Both the position numbers and the translations under genes were made by a program. A stretch of 40,096 nucleotides of DNA, from NCBI GenBank assembly GCA_018780805.1, contig JADMJD010000036.1, positions 1-40,096 on the forward strand, written 5' to 3'. Source of the stretch: Rubrivivax sp. Lineage in GTDB: Bacteria > Pseudomonadota > Gammaproteobacteria > Burkholderiales > Burkholderiaceae_C. Positions 16,815-24,917 of this stretch are shown piece by piece. The notes under the pieces were generated by a model, which saw nothing but the letters and a program-made list of their open reading frames with translations, was not told the origin of the DNA and searched no databases. The first letter of the stretch is position 1; every line of letters begins with the position of its first letter.

Positions 16815-18044
16815 TCAGGCCAGCGGGATGAAACTCTTGAGCGGACGCGCAGAGTCGCAGGCGGCCGCCGGGTCGGGGCTCAGGCCCAGCTCCAACAGCC
16901 GCCGCGCCGCCAGGTGGTCCATCGGCGCGTTGACCGACTCCACGCAGGCCAGCCGCCCGCAGGCGTAGTGCAGCACTGAAAAGCTCGCCGGCGTGGCCCC
17001 GGGGCGGCGATGGAGATCGGCCCCGGCCGGCGCCAGGCCGGCCATCTGCAGCCGAATGGCGCCTTGCTCCGACCAGAACCAGGGCACGGGCGCGGCGGGG
17101 GGCGGCGCACCGGTCAGCGTGGCCAAGGCCCACTTGGCCTGGTCGTTGGCGTTTTGCACCGATTCCAGCCGCAGGCGCGTGGGCACAGGTCCGCTGCCGG
17201 GCAGCGGAAAATTGCAGCAGTCCCCGACCGCCAGGATGTGCGGGTCGGACGTGCGCAGCATCGTGTCCACCACGATGCCGTTGTCGCAGGCCAGTCCCGC
17301 GGCGGCGGCCAGCGTGGTCTCGGGCTCGGCGCCGACACCCAGCAGCAAGGTGTCGATGGCCTGGCGCTCGCCGTTGACCTGCAACGCCACCAGCCGGTCG
17401 CCCTGCAGCTCGATGCCGGCCACCGTGGCCCCCAGCCGAAGATCGATGCCGGCGGCGCGGTGCCCGTCCTGCACATGGGCCGACAGCACGGGCGAGACAG
17501 AGCGCTGCATCAGCCGCGGTGCGGCCTCCAGCACCTGCACAGCCTTGCCCAATGCGGCGGCCGTGGCCGCCACCTCCAGGCCGATGAAACCACCGCCCAG
17601 CACCGTGAGCCGCTGCATCGCCGGCAAGGTCGCCCGCAGGCGCGTGGCATCGCTGGCGTTGCGCAGCACGTGCACGTTGGCCAGGCCCGGGTGCAGCGGC
17701 GGCAGCGCCCGCGCGCGCGCGCCGGTGGCCAGCACCAGCTGGCCATAGGGCAGCCGCGCGCCGCTGGCCAGCTGCAGCTGCTGCGCCGCGCGGTCAATGG
17801 CCACCGCCGCATCGCCCAGGTGCACGGTGATGCCCTGCTCGGCAAACCAGCCGGCGCTGCGGTGGGCCTGCAGCGCGTCGTCTTGCTGTTTCAGGAAGGC
17901 CTTGGACAGCGGCGGGCGCTGGTAGGGCAGCACCGGCTCGGCGCAGACCAGCGTGGTCTGCGCGCCCAGGCCAGCGGCCGCCAGCGCGCTGCACAGTTGC
18001 ACGCCGGCATGGCCGCCGCCGACGATGACGATGGCTTCACTCAT
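16815..18044 (-). CDS. FAD/NAD(P)-dependent ferredoxin reductase
   Basis: A 409-residue reductase of the putidaredoxin-reductase/rubredoxin-reductase class with a C-terminal reductase domain. The FAD motif IVIVGGGHAGVQLC is at residues 5-18, followed by LPYQRPPLSKAFL, the NAD(P) motif VLGGGFIGLEVAATAAALG and a later LAVGDCCNFPLPG. It passes electrons from NAD(P)H to a [2Fe-2S] ferredoxin, most simply the one at 18614-18937, which then serves the P450 and possibly the Rieske oxygenase. Its start (ATG 18044) overlaps the MarR stop by 8 bp. This is the class of reductase that pairs with CYP199 and CYP101 systems. Confidence 0.9.
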   Translation of the reverse strand: MSEAIVIVGGGHAGVQLCSALAAAGLGAQTTLVCAEPVLPYQRPPLSKAFLKQQDDALQAHRSAGWFAEQGITVHLGDAAVAIDRAAQQLQLASGARLPYGQLVLATGARARALPPLHPGLANVHVLRNASDATRLRATLPAMQRLTVLGGGFIGLEVAATAAALGKAVQVLEAAPRLMQRSVSPVLSAHVQDGHRAAGIDLRLGATVAGIELQGDRLVALQVNGERQAIDTLLLGVGAEPETTLAAAAGLACDNGIVVDTMLRTSDPHILAVGDCCNFPLPGSGPVPTRLRLESVQNANDQAKWALATLTGAPPPAAPVPWFWSEQGAIRLQMAGLAPAGADLHRRPGATPASFSVLHYACGRLACVESVNAPMDHLAARRLLELGLSPDPAAACDSARPLKSFIPLA

Positions 18045-18603
18045 CGGTGGGCTCCGCGGGGGCACGCCGGCGTTTGCCAGCCTGCGGGAAGTGTTGCGCC
18101 ACGTAGGCCGTGGTGGCGGTCTCGACGGCCGGCAGGTTCTCGTGCAGGCGCCGCAGCAGGCTGATCAGCACCTCTCGCTCGGCGGCGTCGAGCACGGCCA
18201 GGAAGGCCTGTTCACGCGCCAGCGCGATGCCCAGGATCTGGTCGTGCAGCGCGCGGCCGGCGGGCGTGAGCGTGGCGATGCGCACACGCCCATCCTCGGC
18301 GTCCAGGCCCAGCGTGATCAGGCCACGGGCCTGCATGCCCTTGAAGCAGCGGCTCACCGAGGCCTTGTCCATGCCAATGATGCGCGAGACCTGCTGCGCC
18401 GAGATCGAATTGTGGATCGCCAGCAGCACCAGGCAGCGCCAGGTTTCGATGCCGACGTCGAAGACCTGCAGGTAATGCTGCGACGCGCCGCGCGAGAGCT
18501 TGTTGGCGATCCAGGTCAGGAAGGCCGGCACGTAGCGGTCGAGGTCGGCGACCGGCGCGGTGGCCGGTGCCACGGTCGGCGCTGCGGTGCGCCGGGCCTT
18601 CAT
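18037..18603 (-). CDS. MarR-family regulator in the P450 cluster
   Basis: A 188-residue MarR-type regulator, paralogous to the protein at 11983-12510. The conserved block is IANKLSRGASQHYLQVFDVG, followed by the recognition region SAQQVSRIIGMDKASVSRCFKGMQ and the wing LDAEDGRVRIATLTPAGRAL. The tail is basic (KRRRAPAEPTDE). ATG at 18603 is the first start after the ferredoxin gene, 10 bp away. It sits between ferredoxin and reductase genes in the same operon, an unusual spot for a repressor, so it is probably autoregulated with the whole cluster. The palindrome at 24736-24769 upstream of the importer is the natural candidate operator, inferred from position and form. Confidence 0.87.
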   Translation of the reverse strand: MKARRTAAPTVAPATAPVADLDRYVPAFLTWIANKLSRGASQHYLQVFDVGIETWRCLVLLAIHNSISAQQVSRIIGMDKASVSRCFKGMQARGLITLGLDAEDGRVRIATLTPAGRALHDQILGIALAREQAFLAVLDAAEREVLISLLRRLHENLPAVETATTAYVAQHFPQAGKRRRAPAEPTDE

Positions 18604-18613
18604 CGGCGCCGCC

Positions 18614-18937
18614 TCATGTCTGCCGGTCCGGGATCTGCACCCGCAGGCCGTCCAGCGCGGGCTCGATGCGGATCTGGCACGACAGCCGGCTTTCAGGCCG
18701 GCGCTCGGCCGCAGTGCACTCCAGCAGCTCCAGCTCGTTGGGCAGCGGCGCCGGCAGCCGGGCCACCCAGGCCGGATCGACATAGACATGGCAGGTGGCG
18801 CACATCGCCGAACCGCCACATTCGGCCACGATGCCAGCGATGCCGGCGCCCGAGGCCACCTGCATCAGGCTGACGCCCACGGGCGCCTCCAGGCCATGTT
18901 CGCTGCCGTCGGGCAACAGGAAGACAAGATCAGGCAT
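18614..18937 (-). CDS. [2Fe-2S] ferredoxin, P450 partner type
   Basis: A 107-residue adrenodoxin/putidaredoxin-type ferredoxin. The four cluster cysteines have the vertebrate-type spacing C40-x5-C46-x2-C49 (VAECGGSAMCATCHVYV) with C87 (RLSCQI). The N-terminal beta strands and the C-terminal LDGLRVQIP are typical. It follows the P450 gene by 33 bp and precedes the MarR gene by 10 bp. In CYP199-type systems a ferredoxin of this class next to the P450 supplies both electrons. It may serve the Rieske oxygenase too, but that is speculative. Confidence 0.93.
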   Translation of the reverse strand: MPDLVFLLPDGSEHGLEAPVGVSLMQVASGAGIAGIVAECGGSAMCATCHVYVDPAWVARLPAPLPNELELLECTAAERRPESRLSCQIRIEPALDGLRVQIPDRQT

Positions 18938-18970
18938 GGCGGGATTCTCTCAGGCAGGGCTCGGCGGGGA

Positions 18971-20170
18971 TCAAGCGGGGATCAGACGCAGGGGCAGGCT
19001 GCCCAGCGCACGCAAGGTGTTGTTGAGCCGGCGCGTGTGCGGGCCGGTGCACTCGATGCGCTTGACGCGGCGGGCCAGCGCGGCCAGCACCACCTCGCCC
19101 TCCAGCCGCGCGACGGCCTGGCCCACGCAGCCGTGGATGCCCGAGCCAAATGCCATGTGGCCGCTGGGCCGGCGCAGGATGTCGTAACGGTCGGGCTCGG
19201 GCCACTTGCGCGGGTCGCGGTTGGCGGCAGCCAGCAGGCACAGCACCTTGGTGTCGGCGGCCACCGGCACGCCGGCGATCTGTGTGTCCACCGCCGCGGT
19301 GCGGAAGAAGGTCTGCGCGGTCGATTCCCAGCGCAGCGCTTCTTCGAACGCGGGCCGGGCCAGCGTGGGGTCGGCATGCAGCTGGGCGTAGGCCTCCGGG
19401 TGCTGCGCCAGCGCGAACAGCGCATTGCCCAGGCCGTTGACCGTGGTGTCGACGCCTGCGCTGAGGAAGCTGCGCACCAGCATCGGCGCCTGTTCCTGGC
19501 TGATCTCGCCGGCATCGGCTGCCTGGTAGATCTGGTCGCCAAAACCGCCGGGGCGCAGGTGCTCGCGCTGGCAGTGGGCCATGATCCAGGCCGTCACCGG
19601 GCCCACCTTCTCCACGCTTTTTTCGAACAAGGCGTTGCGCGGCCCCATGGAGTTGAAGACCATGTCGCCGTACAGCAGCAGGTTCTCGCGTTCGGGGCCG
19701 TCGGCCAGGCCCACGGCGTCCGGGAAGACCTTCAACGGGTAGGCCTGGGCCAGGTCGTGGATGCCGCAGATCTCGCCCTTGTTCTCGCCCTTCTGCAGAC
19801 AGCGGTCCACCAGCGCCTCGGCCTCGGCGGCAAAACCTGCGCGGATCTGCTGCACCGCCTTCGGGCTCATGATGCGCGACAGCACGGCGCGCGTCTGCGT
19901 GTGCAGCGGCGCATCGGCCTCCAGGATCAGGCTCCTGGGCCGGAACGGTGGCTCGCGGTGGAAGTTGGTCAGGCCCACGCCCGCGCCGCTGATGAAATGT
20001 GTGTGGTCGCCCAGCACGGCCTGCACCTGCTCGTGCCGCGCACAGGCCACCAGCGTGGGATACGGTCTCAGCCGCACCACCGGCCCGGCCTCGCGCAGCT
20101 GCTGGTGCATCGGGTAGGGGGCGATCAGGTGCTCGGGCGCGTAGGGATCGATGTCCAGCTCGGGGATCAT
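18971..20170 (-). CDS. Cytochrome P450, CYP199-like (para-substituted benzoate monooxygenase type)
   Basis: A 399-residue soluble class I P450. Motifs: I-helix AGVDTT at residues 238-243, K-helix EALR at 277-280, and the haem loop FGSGIHGCVGQ with axial Cys348. The C-terminal stretch RRLNNTLRALGSLPLRLIPA resembles the CYP199A family (memory-based), whose members demethylate or hydroxylate para-substituted benzoates such as 4-methoxybenzoate. The start at 20170 is preferred to 20212 because AGGAG lies 5 nt upstream. The downstream genes give the ferredoxin and reductase it needs, and the upstream ABC importer fits uptake of an aromatic acid. The substrate itself is inferred. Confidence 0.88.
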   Translation of the reverse strand: MIPELDIDPYAPEHLIAPYPMHQQLREAGPVVRLRPYPTLVACARHEQVQAVLGDHTHFISGAGVGLTNFHREPPFRPRSLILEADAPLHTQTRAVLSRIMSPKAVQQIRAGFAAEAEALVDRCLQKGENKGEICGIHDLAQAYPLKVFPDAVGLADGPERENLLLYGDMVFNSMGPRNALFEKSVEKVGPVTAWIMAHCQREHLRPGGFGDQIYQAADAGEISQEQAPMLVRSFLSAGVDTTVNGLGNALFALAQHPEAYAQLHADPTLARPAFEEALRWESTAQTFFRTAAVDTQIAGVPVAADTKVLCLLAAANRDPRKWPEPDRYDILRRPSGHMAFGSGIHGCVGQAVARLEGEVVLAALARRVKRIECTGPHTRRLNNTLRALGSLPLRLIPA

Positions 20171-20208
20171 GGGGGCTCCTGGGGTCGGTGCGCGTTTCAG
20201 AGGACGTT

Positions 20209-20913
20209 TCAATGAGCGCCGACGCCCACCAGGCGCTCCAGCGTGGGGGTGTCGGCGGCCAGTGCATCGGCCGCGGCGGCGTGCACGACACGCCCGTGTT
20301 CCAGCACCAGCGCCCGCTGCGCGTAGGCCAGCGCCTCCTGCACCTGCTGCTCGACGATGACGACGGAGACACCGGCCATGCGGCGAAAAGCCTGCAGCAG
20401 CTCCTGCCGGATCAGCGGCGCCAGGCCTTCCAGCGGCTCGTCCAGCAGCAGCAGCCGGGGCTGGCCCAGCAGCGCACGCGCCACGCTGAGCATCTGCTGC
20501 TCGCCGCCGCTGAGCTGTGCGCCGCCGTTGCGTCGGCGTTCGGCCAGGCGCGGGAACAGCGCATAGGCTTCGTCCAGTGCCGTGCGCGGCCGCTGTTTGA
20601 GCCCGGCGACGAGGTTCTCCTCGACGCTGAGCGACGGGAAGATGTCGCGCGTCTGCGGCACGTAACCCAGACCGCGCTGGGCGCGCTGGTGCGGCGCCAG
20701 GCCGGCCAGGTCCTGGCCGTCGAACAGCACGCGGCCCTGGGTCAGCGTGGCCAGGCCCATCACCGCGCGCAGCAGCGTGGTCTTGCCCACGCCGTTGCGC
20801 CCGATCACGGCCAGGCGTTCACCCGGCTGCACCTGCAGAGACAGGCCGTTCAGCACCGTGGTGGGGCCGTAACCGGCGACCACGGCTTCCACCTGCAACA
20901 AGGGCGTGGCCAC
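20209..20913 (-). CDS. Branched-chain-type ABC importer ATPase, LivF-like
   Basis: A 234-residue nucleotide-binding subunit of the HAAT (Liv) ABC family, LivF branch. Walker A is GRNGVGKTT, the signature is LSGGEQQM and Walker B is LLLLDEPLEGLAP with the switch VIVEQQ. The LivF pattern YVPQTRDIFPSLSVEENL is clear. The start is a GTG at 20913, just 2 bp after the LivG stop; no ATG lies nearby. It is the last gene of the five-gene importer block and is followed by the P450 gene after 38 bp in the same direction, so import and oxidation are probably co-expressed. Confidence 0.93.
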   Translation of the reverse strand: MATPLLQVEAVVAGYGPTTVLNGLSLQVQPGERLAVIGRNGVGKTTLLRAVMGLATLTQGRVLFDGQDLAGLAPHQRAQRGLGYVPQTRDIFPSLSVEENLVAGLKQRPRTALDEAYALFPRLAERRRNGGAQLSGGEQQMLSVARALLGQPRLLLLDEPLEGLAPLIRQELLQAFRRMAGVSVVIVEQQVQEALAYAQRALVLEHGRVVHAAAADALAADTPTLERLVGVGAH

Positions 20914-20915
20914 CG

Positions 20916-21656
20916 TCAGTGCCCCAGGTAGGCCGCGCGCACGCGGCTGTCGCGCCGGATCTCGTCCGGCCGGCCATCGGCCAGCACGGCCCCATCGGCC
21001 AGCACCACGATGCGCTGCGCGAAGCGGAAGACCAGGTCCATGTCGTGTTCGATGATCAGCACCGCCAGGTCCGGCGGCAGCGCGTCCAGCGCCGCCAGCA
21101 GGCGGGCGCCCTCGCCTTGCGGCACGCCGGCCATCGGCTCGTCCAGCAGCAGCACACGCGGTTTCAGCGCCAGTGCGAGTGCGATCTCCAGCAAGCGTTG
21201 TTCGCCGTAGGCCAGGCGCTCGGTGGGCAGGGCCGCGTGCGCCGCCAGGCCCAGCGTGGCCAGCAGTGCCAGCGCCTCCTGGGTCAGCGCCGGGTAGGCG
21301 TGCACCGGCCGCCACCAGCGCCCGGTGAGGCCTTCGCGTTCAAACAAGGCCAGCTCCACCTGGCGCTGCACCGGCAGCTGCGGCGCCAGCGTCGTGATCT
21401 GGAAGGTGCGGGCCAGGCCGGCACGCACCCGTGCCGCCTGCGGCAGCGCCGTGATGTCCTGCTCATGCAGCGCAATGCGCCCGCTGCTGGGCGCCAGCAC
21501 GCCGCTGATCAGGTTGACCAGCGTGGTCTTGCCCGCGCCGTTGGGCCCGATCAGGGCCAGGCGCTCACCCGCGTGCAGCTGCAGCGTGACGCCACGTGTC
21601 ACGTGCAGCCCGCCGAAGTGTTTGTCCAGCGCCTGCAGGTGCAGCACGGTGTTCAT
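20916..21656 (-). CDS. Branched-chain-type ABC importer ATPase, LivG-like
   Basis: A 246-residue nucleotide-binding subunit, LivG branch. It has the typical KHFGGLHVTRGVTL start, Walker A GPNGAGKTTLVNLISG, the LivG-specific RAGLARTFQI, then signature LAYGEQRLLEIA and Walker B VLLLDEPMAGV with the switch LIIEHDMDLVF. ATG at 21656 overlaps the LivM stop in a TGATG junction and is preferred to a TTG one codon earlier. It pairs with the LivF-like ATPase to drive the LivH/LivM permease. Confidence 0.94.
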   Translation of the reverse strand: MNTVLHLQALDKHFGGLHVTRGVTLQLHAGERLALIGPNGAGKTTLVNLISGVLAPSSGRIALHEQDITALPQAARVRAGLARTFQITTLAPQLPVQRQVELALFEREGLTGRWWRPVHAYPALTQEALALLATLGLAAHAALPTERLAYGEQRLLEIALALALKPRVLLLDEPMAGVPQGEGARLLAALDALPPDLAVLIIEHDMDLVFRFAQRIVVLADGAVLADGRPDEIRRDSRVRAAYLGH

Positions 21657-22618
21657 CAACGCGCCCCCCAGCGGCCGCGCAGCCAGGCCCAGGCCTGGCC
21701 CGGCGGCAGCAGCACCACGGCCATCAGCGCCGCGCCGACCACGAACAGCCAGTGGTACGGGTTGAAGGACGAGGCCGTGTGGTGCAGCAGCGTGAACACC
21801 AGCGCCCCGATCAGCGCGCCGTGCAGACGGCCGGCCCCGCCCAGCACCAGCATCACCAGGATCTCGGCCGAGAGCGCAAACGACAGGCTGTCCAGCCCGA
21901 CGATGGCATTCGTCTGCGCCGATACCGCGCCGGCCGCACCCGCCAGCGCCCCGGCCGCCGTGTACACCGCCAGCAGGCGCCAGAACACCGGCGTGCCCAA
22001 GGCCGCCATGCGGGCGCGGTTCTGATGGATGCCGCGCACCGACAGGCCGAAGGGCGAATCCACCAAGCGACGCGCCAGGTAGTAGCCCAGCACCAGCACG
22101 GCCAGGGCGTAGAGCGCGCCGGTGCGGCCGAAGAGGTCGAACTCGAAGACACCGAACAAGGGCCCGACGGTGTAGCCGCTCAGCCCGTCGTCACCGCCCG
22201 TCCAGGCGCGCCCGGTGTTGGCCAGGCTGAGCAGGATCTGCGAGGCCGCCACCGTCAGCATCAGGAAGGTGAAGCCCTGGTAGCGCAGCAGGAAGGCGCC
22301 GGTCAGCAGCGCCGTCAGCCCGCCGGCGGCGATGCCGAGTGCCAGGCCGAACAGCGGGTCCGGGTGCAGGCGCAGCGCGGCCAGGCCGGCGGCATAGGCG
22401 CCGACGCCGAACAAGGCGCCGTGTCCCAGCGTGGGCAGGCCGGCGATGCCCACCACCAGGTCCAGCGACAGCACCAGCAGCATCACCGTGACGATGCGCG
22501 TGACCAGGCCCAGCTGGTCCGGCAGGGCCCACCAGGCCAGCAGCCCGAGGACCAGCACCAGGCCGGGTGCACGCCAGGCCGGCGCGCAGGGGGCAGCGGT
22601 GGCCGCGTGATCGCTCAT
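21656..22618 (-). CDS. Branched-chain-type ABC importer permease, LivM-like
   Basis: A 320-residue inner-membrane permease of the LivM class, with about nine to ten hydrophobic helices. Family markers are GLPTLGHGALFGVGAYAAGL near residue 60 and the cytoplasmic coupling loop SVRGIHQNRARMAALG, followed by FALSAEILVMLVLGGAGRLHGALIGA. The start ATG at 22618 overlaps the LivH stop (ATGA). The N-terminus carries a short Ala-rich cytosolic tail. It forms the channel together with the LivH-like protein. Confidence 0.93.
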   Translation of the reverse strand: MSDHAATAAPCAPAWRAPGLVLVLGLLAWWALPDQLGLVTRIVTVMLLVLSLDLVVGIAGLPTLGHGALFGVGAYAAGLAALRLHPDPLFGLALGIAAGGLTALLTGAFLLRYQGFTFLMLTVAASQILLSLANTGRAWTGGDDGLSGYTVGPLFGVFEFDLFGRTGALYALAVLVLGYYLARRLVDSPFGLSVRGIHQNRARMAALGTPVFWRLLAVYTAAGALAGAAGAVSAQTNAIVGLDSLSFALSAEILVMLVLGGAGRLHGALIGALVFTLLHHTASSFNPYHWLFVVGAALMAVVLLPPGQAWAWLRGRWGAR

Positions 22619-23472
22619 CGCTTCAACAGCCCGTTCGGGCGCCAGGCCAGCAGCAGGCCCATCACGACAAAGAAGAACAGGCTGCCCCACTGAGAGGCCA
22701 GGTACTTGCTGGCTGTTTCCACCGTGCCCAGCACCACGGCCGCGGCCAGCGAGCCGCCGATGCGGCCCATGCCGCCCACGGCCACCACCACCAGCACCAG
22801 CACCAGGTACTTCAGCGCGTAGTAGGGCTCCAGCGGCATCAGCTCGGCGCCCAGCACACCGCCCAGACCCGCCAGGCCGGCGCCGACGGCAAAACTCAGG
22901 CATTGCACGCGGCGGATCGGGATGCCCAGTGCGGCGGCGGCATCGGGTTTGTCCACCGCCGCGCGCAGCCACACCCCAAACCGCGTGCGGGCCACCACCC
23001 AGGCCGCCGCCAGCGCCACGGCCAGACCCATGGCGATGACAAACAGACGCTGCGCCGGCAGCGTGCGGAAACCCAGGTCCACCGATTGCGCCAGCAGCGG
23101 CGGCAGCGGGATCAGCTGCACCTGCGGGCCCACCAGCGCGTTGGTCGAGGCGATCAGCGCAAAGGTCAGGCCGATGGTGAACAGCACCTGGTCCAGATCG
23201 CTGCGCCGGTACAGGTGGCGCAGCACCAGCGCCTCCAGCAGCGCGCCCAGCACCCCGGCGGCCAGCACGCCGACCGGCAGCGCGAGCCAGAAGCTGACAC
23301 CCTGCTCACGCACCAGCAGCGCAGTGCAGTAGCCGCCCACCATCGCAAACGCCCCGTGGCTCAGGTTCACGAAGCGCATCAGCCCCAGCGTGACCGACAG
23401 CCCCACGGCGATGATGAACAGCACCATGCCGTAGGCCAGCCCGTCGGTGAGGATGTTGGCCAGCGTGAGCAT
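22615..23472 (-). CDS. Branched-chain-type ABC importer permease, LivH-like
   Basis: A 285-residue permease of the LivH class. The opening LANILTDGLAYGMVLFIIAV and the hallmark GLMRFVNLSHGAFAMVGGY are clear, as is the coupling loop LRAAVDKPDAAAALGI and the late VVVAVGGMGRIGGSLAAAVV. Hydrophobic throughout, with about eight helices. It starts 24 bp after the binding-protein gene and overlaps the LivM gene by 4 bp. Such LivHMGFK sets in catabolic clusters often import aromatic acids or amides rather than leucine. Confidence 0.94.
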   Translation of the reverse strand: MLTLANILTDGLAYGMVLFIIAVGLSVTLGLMRFVNLSHGAFAMVGGYCTALLVREQGVSFWLALPVGVLAAGVLGALLEALVLRHLYRRSDLDQVLFTIGLTFALIASTNALVGPQVQLIPLPPLLAQSVDLGFRTLPAQRLFVIAMGLAVALAAAWVVARTRFGVWLRAAVDKPDAAAALGIPIRRVQCLSFAVGAGLAGLGGVLGAELMPLEPYYALKYLVLVLVVVAVGGMGRIGGSLAAAVVLGTVETASKYLASQWGSLFFFVVMGLLLAWRPNGLLKR

Positions 23473-23496
23473 CGTGGGGTCCGGCAGCGGCAGCGT

Positions 23497-24666
23497 TTAC
23501 TTGACGTCGAAGCCGTGGTCCGGCTGCGGACCGAAGCTCTGCAGCTCCTTGTTGACCAGTTGGCCACCCACTTTCTCGACCTTGCGCAGGTAGACGTTCT
23601 GCACGATGTGGCGGGTGCGCGGGTCGATCTGCACCGGGCCGCGCGGGCTCTCCCACTTCAGCGCCTTGGCGGCGGCCAGGGCCTGGGCGCCGTCCTTCTG
23701 GCCGCTGGTGGCCTCGATCATCTTGTGGATCACGAACATGCCGTCCCAGGCGCCGACACTGGCGTAGTTGGCCACCGCGTTCGGGTCGCGTTTTTTCAGC
23801 GCTTCGACAAAGGCCTTGTTGGCAGGTGAATCGTGCGCGGCGGAGTAGTGGAAGGCCGTGGTCAGGCCCAGCGCCGAATCGCCGAACTTCTGCAGGTCGA
23901 ACTCGTCGGTCTCGGCGGTGCCGAGGAACTCGATGCCGGCCTGCTTCAGCCCGTTTTCGTTGTAGGCCTTCACGAAGCCCAGGTTGGGCGGGCCGCCGGG
24001 CAGGAAGGTGTAGACCGCCTGCGCGCCACTGGCCTTGATGCGCTGCACGAAGGGCGCAAAGTCGGTGGTCGCAATCGGCATGCGGATGCTCTCCACCGTG
24101 GTGCCGCCCTGTTTGCTGAACTCGGCCTTCCAGGCGTTTTCGGCGTCCACGCCGGGGCCGTAGTCGGTGACGGCGGTGACCACCTTCTTCAGGTTCTGCT
24201 TGGCGGCCCATTGCGCCAGTGGCACCGTCACCTGCCACAGCGTGTAGGACGTGCGCACAAAGTAGGCCGACTTGTCGGTGATGCTGGAGGTGGCGGCGTT
24301 GAAGATCACCGTTGGCGTCTTGCTCTGCTCGATCAGCGGCGCCACGGCCATCGCGTTGGGTGTGAAGACAAAACCGCCCAGGTAATCGACCTTGTCCTTG
24401 ACGATCAGCTCCTGCACGAGGGTGCGGGTCTGGGTGGGGTTGGGGCCGCCGGTGTCGCGGTAGACCAGCTCCACGTCCTTGCCGGCGAGCTTGCCACCCT
24501 GGGCCGCGAGGTAGGCCTCGGCGCCGTTGCGGAACAGCGTGCCGTAGTGGGCAAACGGCCCCGAGAACGGGCCGACGATGCCGATCTTCACGGTCTGCGC
24601 CGCGCTGCCCAACGCGCTGAGTGTGAGGCCGGCCACCACGGTGGCCAGGCGGAGTTTCCTGTTCAT
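23497..24666 (-). CDS. Branched-chain-type ABC importer substrate-binding protein, LivK-like
   Basis: A 389-residue periplasmic receptor (peripla_BP_6). A signal peptide (MNRKLRLATVVAGLTLSALG, cleaved near SAA/Q) precedes TVKIGIVGPFSGPFAHYG, the family's standard strand and ligand loop. Later blocks are VELVYRDTGGPNPTQTRTLVQELI and VDYLGGFVFTPNAMAV. The sequence resembles receptors found in aromatic-compound gene clusters more than leucine-binding LivK, judged by overall pattern only. GGAG lies 6 nt upstream of the ATG. First gene of the cluster; the palindrome at 24736-24769 is about 70 bp upstream. Confidence 0.93.
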   Translation of the reverse strand: MNRKLRLATVVAGLTLSALGSAAQTVKIGIVGPFSGPFAHYGTLFRNGAEAYLAAQGGKLAGKDVELVYRDTGGPNPTQTRTLVQELIVKDKVDYLGGFVFTPNAMAVAPLIEQSKTPTVIFNAATSSITDKSAYFVRTSYTLWQVTVPLAQWAAKQNLKKVVTAVTDYGPGVDAENAWKAEFSKQGGTTVESIRMPIATTDFAPFVQRIKASGAQAVYTFLPGGPPNLGFVKAYNENGLKQAGIEFLGTAETDEFDLQKFGDSALGLTTAFHYSAAHDSPANKAFVEALKKRDPNAVANYASVGAWDGMFVIHKMIEATSGQKDGAQALAAAKALKWESPRGPVQIDPRTRHIVQNVYLRKVEKVGGQLVNKELQSFGPQPDHGFDVK

Positions 24667-24735
24667 GCACTGTCTCCTGCGGTGCGCAGCCGGGGCCTGC
24701 TGCGCGGGTTGATCGATGTCCAGGCCCGTTCTTGT

Positions 24736-24769
24736 TGGTTGCTATTTCAACCAGTTGATATACCAACCA
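24736..24769. promoter_or_regulatory. 34-bp near-perfect palindrome, probable MarR operator
   Basis: The halves TGGTTGCTATTTCAAC and GTTGATATACCAACCA face each other across a 2-nt centre (CA), and 14 of the 16 base pairs match. The inner core TATTTCAAC/GTTGATATA is the AT-rich form common in MarR-family operators. It lies 69 bp upstream of the importer gene and 149 bp upstream of the divergent esterase gene, in an intergenic gap of 251 bp. It could control either or both. No convincing -35/-10 pair was found around it. Confidence 0.7.
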
Positions 24770-24917
24770 TTTAGAGGACAAACCCTGAGCACAGGGCCGG
24801 CGCCAATGCGGCCGCACCGCTGCCCGCACATTCATCGGTCGGACATGGAGATTGCCGACGATGCCGGTTCCCAGCCACCCGCCATGTCGCATGACAGGCC
24901 ACAGGACAACCTCCACC

